Below are positions 4,999-7,244 of a DNA stretch of 7,244 nt, in pieces; the stretch's first letter is position 1; every line of letters begins with the position of its first letter. The notes beneath the pieces are model-generated. The model was not told where the DNA came from and ran no database searches. It saw only the letters and a program-made list of their open reading frames with translations. The DNA is from an uncultured Clostridia bacterium (GTDB lineage Bacteria > Bacillota > Clostridia > Oscillospirales > Acutalibacteraceae), in NCBI GenBank assembly GCA_946409885.1, contig CAMJYF010000085.1:1-7244 (forward strand), read 5' to 3'. Position numbers and translations under genes: made by a program.

Positions 4999-6902
4999 AT
5001 GGCCTTGCTGTCCACGTCGGCGTTCGCCAGCGCGACAAAGTCGGCCACGCTCATGGAGCCCTGGTCGCCCGCGCCGCGCTTGCGCACGGATACGGTGCCG
5101 TCCTCGGCCTCCTTATCGCCCACCACCAGCATATAGGGGATCTTCTGCAGCTGGGCCTCGCGGAGCTTATAGCCCAGCTTTTCGCTGCGGCGGTCGATCT
5201 CCGCCCGCAGACCGGCGGCCTCCAGCTGCGCCAGCACCTTCTCACAGGCCTCTTTATGACGGTCCGCCACAGGCAGCAAAATCACCTGACGGGGGGCCAG
5301 CCACAGGGGGAACGCCCCGGCAAAGTGCTCGGTCAGCACGCCCAGGAACCGCTCGATGGAGCCGAACACCACCCGGTGGATCATCACGGGCGTGTGCTTT
5401 TCGCCGTCCGCGCCGGTGTATTCCAGATTGAAGCGGCCGGGCAGCTGATAGTCCAGCTGGATGGTGCCGCACTGCCAGGTACGGCCCAGGCAATCCTGAA
5501 TGTGGAAATCCAGCTTGGGGCCGTAGAAGGCGCCGTCGCCCTCGTTGATGATGTAGGTCTTGCCGATGCTGGTGATGGCGTCCGCGAGAGCCGCGGTGGC
5601 GATATCCCAGTCCTCCTTGGTGCCGATGTGGTCCTCCGGCATGGTGGAGAGCTCGATGGTATAGGGCAGCTTGAACACGTCGTAGACCTCGTCGATGAGG
5701 CTGGCGATGCGCACCACCTCGTCCTTGATCTGCTCGGGAGCCAGCAGGATATGGGCGTCGTCCTGGGTGAAGCAGCGCACGCGGAACAGGCCGTGCAGGG
5801 CGCCTGACAACTCGTTGCGGTGCACGCGGCCAAGCTCACGGTAGCGCAGGGGCAGCTCCTTATAGGAGTGGGGCTCCAGATCGTACACAAGGATGGCGCC
5901 GGGGCAGTTCATGGGCTTGATGGCGAAATCCTCGTCGTCGATCACCGTGGTGTACATATCGTCGTGATAGTGCTCCCAGTGGCCGGAGGTCTCCCACAGG
6001 CTGCGGCGCATGATCTGGGGCGTGGAGATCTCCAGATAGTCCCACTTTTTATGCACCTTCTGCCAGTAATCCACCAGCGTGTTGCGCAGCACCATGCCGT
6101 AGGGCAGGAAGAAGGGCATACCGGGGGCCTCGTCCCGCAGGGTGAACAGGCCCAGCTCTTTGCCCAGCTTGCGGTGGTCGCGCTTTTTGGCCTCCTCAAT
6201 GGCCTCCAGGTAAGCGTCCAGATCCGCCTGCTTGGTAAAGGCGGTGCCGTAGATGCGCTGCAGCATCTTGTTCTTCTCGTCGCCGCGCCAGTAGGCGCCG
6301 GTGGCGGAGGTCAGCTTAAAGGCCTTTACGCGGCCGGTGGAGGGGATGTGGGGACCGGCGCACAGCTCCGTGAACTCGCCCTGCTTATAAAAGCTGATGT
6401 TCTCGCCCTTGTCGGCGTGCTCCTTCACCAGCTCCACCTTGTAGATCTCGCCTTTTTCCTCATAGTATTTGATGGCCTCCTCCGGGGACATCTCAAAGTG
6501 CTCCAGCGGCAGATCCTCCTTGACGATCTTCTTCATCTCCGCTTCCAGCTTTTCCAGATCCTCGGGGGTGAAGGGGGAGGGCACGTCGAAATCGTAGTAG
6601 AAGCCCTTGTCGATGGCGGGGCCGATGGCCAGCTTCGCCTCCGGGTACAGGCGCTTGACCGCCTGCGCTAAAATGTGGGAGGCGGTGTGACGGTAGGTGC
6701 GGCGGCCGTCCTCGTCGTCAAAGGTGAGGAATTCCACCTCGCAGTCCTCGTTGACGGGGGTGCGCAGGTCCTTCACCTCGCCGTTGATCTTACACACGCA
6801 CACGGCCTTGTACAGGCCCGCGCCGATGGATTTGGCGATCTCCCCGGCGGTGACGCCGGCCTCAAACTCTCTGTAGTCGTCTCTCAGTTTTACTTTGACC
6901 AT
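4992..6902 (-). CDS. thrS: Threonyl-tRNA synthetase
   Basis: The 636-residue product charges tRNA-Thr with threonine in the cytoplasm. Domains in order are an N-terminal TGS domain (about 1-62), and an editing domain with HTASH at 72-76 and C181/H185 in TELCAGPHIP. The class II catalytic core has zinc ligands C333 (MNCPG), H384 (QDDAH) and H509 (MIHR), with motif 2 around RYRELGRVHRNE and motif 3 at HRVVFGSIERFLG. The C-terminal anticodon-binding domain starts near LAPRQVILLP. All key residues are present and length is normal. ATG 6902 is preferred: GAAAGGA (6912-6918) is 9 nt away, while the upstream in-frame ATG at 6911 directly abuts that sequence. The gene is preceded by a T-box leader and followed, with overlap, by the acyltransferase gene. 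Confidence 0.97.
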   Translation of the reverse strand: MVKVKLRDDYREFEAGVTAGEIAKSIGAGLYKAVCVCKINGEVKDLRTPVNEDCEVEFLTFDDEDGRRTYRHTASHILAQAVKRLYPEAKLAIGPAIDKGFYYDFDVPSPFTPEDLEKLEAEMKKIVKEDLPLEHFEMSPEEAIKYYEEKGEIYKVELVKEHADKGENISFYKQGEFTELCAGPHIPSTGRVKAFKLTSATGAYWRGDEKNKMLQRIYGTAFTKQADLDAYLEAIEEAKKRDHRKLGKELGLFTLRDEAPGMPFFLPYGMVLRNTLVDYWQKVHKKWDYLEISTPQIMRRSLWETSGHWEHYHDDMYTTVIDDEDFAIKPMNCPGAILVYDLEPHSYKELPLRYRELGRVHRNELSGALHGLFRVRCFTQDDAHILLAPEQIKDEVVRIASLIDEVYDVFKLPYTIELSTMPEDHIGTKEDWDIATAALADAITSIGKTYIINEGDGAFYGPKLDFHIQDCLGRTWQCGTIQLDYQLPGRFNLEYTGADGEKHTPVMIHRVVFGSIERFLGVLTEHFAGAFPLWLAPRQVILLPVADRHKEACEKVLAQLEAAGLRAEIDRRSEKLGYKLREAQLQKIPYMLVVGDKEAEDGTVSVRKRGAGDQGSMSVADFVALANADVDSKAIW

Positions 6903-6939
6903 GATTCCCATTCCTTTCTTGTTCTGCGTAAATGCTTTT

Positions 6940-6958
6940 GCGGGCGGTCAGTGCCCGC
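6940..6958. repeat. GC-rich palindrome between the T-box terminator and thrS
   Basis: GCGGGC (6940-6945) pairs with GCCCGC (6953-6958) around a 7-nt loop, and a CCCTAC tail follows at 6959-6964. It has no T-run in a terminating position on the minus strand. From memory, GTAGGGGCGGGC-type palindromes are common intergenic repeats in gut Clostridia, so this is probably a REP-like insertion in the thrS leader rather than part of the riboswitch. Confidence 0.5.
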
Positions 6959-6980
6959 CCCTACAGGTTTCGGGATAAAG

Positions 6981-7015
6981 AAAAACTTCATCCCAATGTC
7001 GTATTGGGATGAAGT
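6981..7015 (-). terminator. T-box-controlled intrinsic terminator of thrS
   Basis: On the minus strand ACTTCATCCCAAT (7015-7003) pairs without mismatch with ATTGGGATGAAGT (6997-6985) around a 5-nt loop. The T-run at 6985-6981 follows directly. The first arm is also the 3' strand of the antiterminator, so the two folds exclude each other. Confidence 0.92.
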
Positions 7016-7227
7016 AAACATTACTCCACGGTTCCACCCAACTTGCGGTTTTACGCCGCCTGCTTTCGGCCGCCGGTAACGGGGCGGGGCCGGCCTTCCT
7101 TACCGCTTGCGCTTTTCGGAAGGCGCTCCGGAGGGGTAGCGTTGGGCTTTCCGCGCCGGGACCTTTCCAGCTGCCGGTCCCTCTCTGGGCGCGCGTCAGA
7201 ACCCGCCTTCTCCGTCAATGCTTTATC
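6981..7227 (-). promoter_or_regulatory. T-box riboswitch (threonyl) controlling thrS
   Basis: The leader reads uncharged tRNA-Thr and allows thrS transcription when charging is low. Stem I is closed by CGGAG (7214-7210) with CTCCG (7133-7129). Within it are AGAGAG (7186-7181) and a GGACC/GGTCC helix with its distal loop (7180-7159). ACC at 7137-7135, followed by CCTCCGGAG, is the best specifier candidate and is a Thr codon. A second stem (7124-7118 with 7099-7093) may be stem III. The antiterminator pairs TTGGG (7041-7037) with CCCAA (7008-7004) and GTGGAGT (7029-7023) with ACTTCAT (7015-7009). It leaves the conserved bulge TGGAACC (7036-7030). The middle of the leader (about 7050-7092) is GC-rich and presumably holds further stems I could not fold reliably. 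Confidence 0.93.
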
Positions 7228-7233
7228 TCTTAT

Positions 7234-7239
7234 ATTATA
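7234..7239 (-). promoter_or_regulatory. -10 box of the thrS T-box transcript
   Basis: A perfect TATAAT is read on the minus strand. It would start RNA near 7227, about 13 nt before the first base of stem I, which is the expected layout. The -35 box would lie past the end of the window and cannot be checked. Confidence 0.65.
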
Positions 7240-7244
7240 TTCAA

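Noticed and set aside
4495..5136. 213-codon open frame antisense to the acyltransferase and thrS ends
   Set aside because: Gln/Val/His-rich translation with no domain pattern and no ribosome binding site support; the opposite strand has two clear family matches.
5820..6671. 283-codon open frame antisense to thrS
   Set aside because: It lies wholly within the conserved thrS gene; its Val/Leu/Gly/His-rich product is a typical antisense shadow in high-GC DNA.

Overview
The window looks like chromosomal DNA from a high-GC Bacillota, probably a gut-type member of the Clostridia. The evidence is a T-box riboswitch upstream of thrS, strong AGGAG-type ribosome binding sites, a small winged-helix regulator, and heptad and GC-rich palindromic repeats in the intergenic DNA. 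I cannot name the order or species from this sequence.

Plus strand, 1-3623. A Nim-like flavin split-barrel protein (114-587) is followed by a 60-residue winged-helix protein (649-831). A candidate terminator or attenuator hairpin (856-893) lies between that gene and a YhhN/TMEM86-type membrane protein, a putative lysoplasmalogenase (916-1602). Next comes a visibly lower-GC cassette (about 1640-2599). It holds three operator-like repeats 32-33 bp apart, a near-consensus promoter, a protein fusing an XRE-type HTH to a minimal nucleotidyltransferase (1780-2253), and an overlapping HEPN/HepT-like toxin (2243-2599). This is a HEPN/MNT (type VII) toxin-antitoxin module in which the antitoxin carries its own DNA-binding domain. 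A YegS/DagK-type lipid kinase (2654-3559) follows and ends in a strong intrinsic terminator (3589-3623).

Convergent gap, 3624-3855. This non-coding stretch holds an unusual element: arrays of the heptamer ATTCGGA and its complement in inverted orientation, flanking an AT-rich core that contains a promoter-like sequence and a perfect hairpin. An 18-bp sequence at its right edge recurs at the left end of the window (18-35), so part of a second copy may be cut off there.

Minus strand, 7244 down to 3856. A -10 box near the window edge leads into a complete T-box leader. In it I can trace stem I, a candidate ACC (Thr) specifier, the TGGA-containing antiterminator bulge, and the mutually exclusive antiterminator and terminator. 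It controls thrS (4992-6902). The last 7 nt of thrS overlap the start of an acyltransferase-3 family membrane protein (3856-4998), so the two are probably co-transcribed and translationally coupled. That would place a surface-modifying enzyme under threonyl-tRNA control.

The most interesting parts are the HTH-MNT/HEPN module with its operator array, the heptad inverted-repeat element, and the thrS T-box operon with its acyltransferase passenger.
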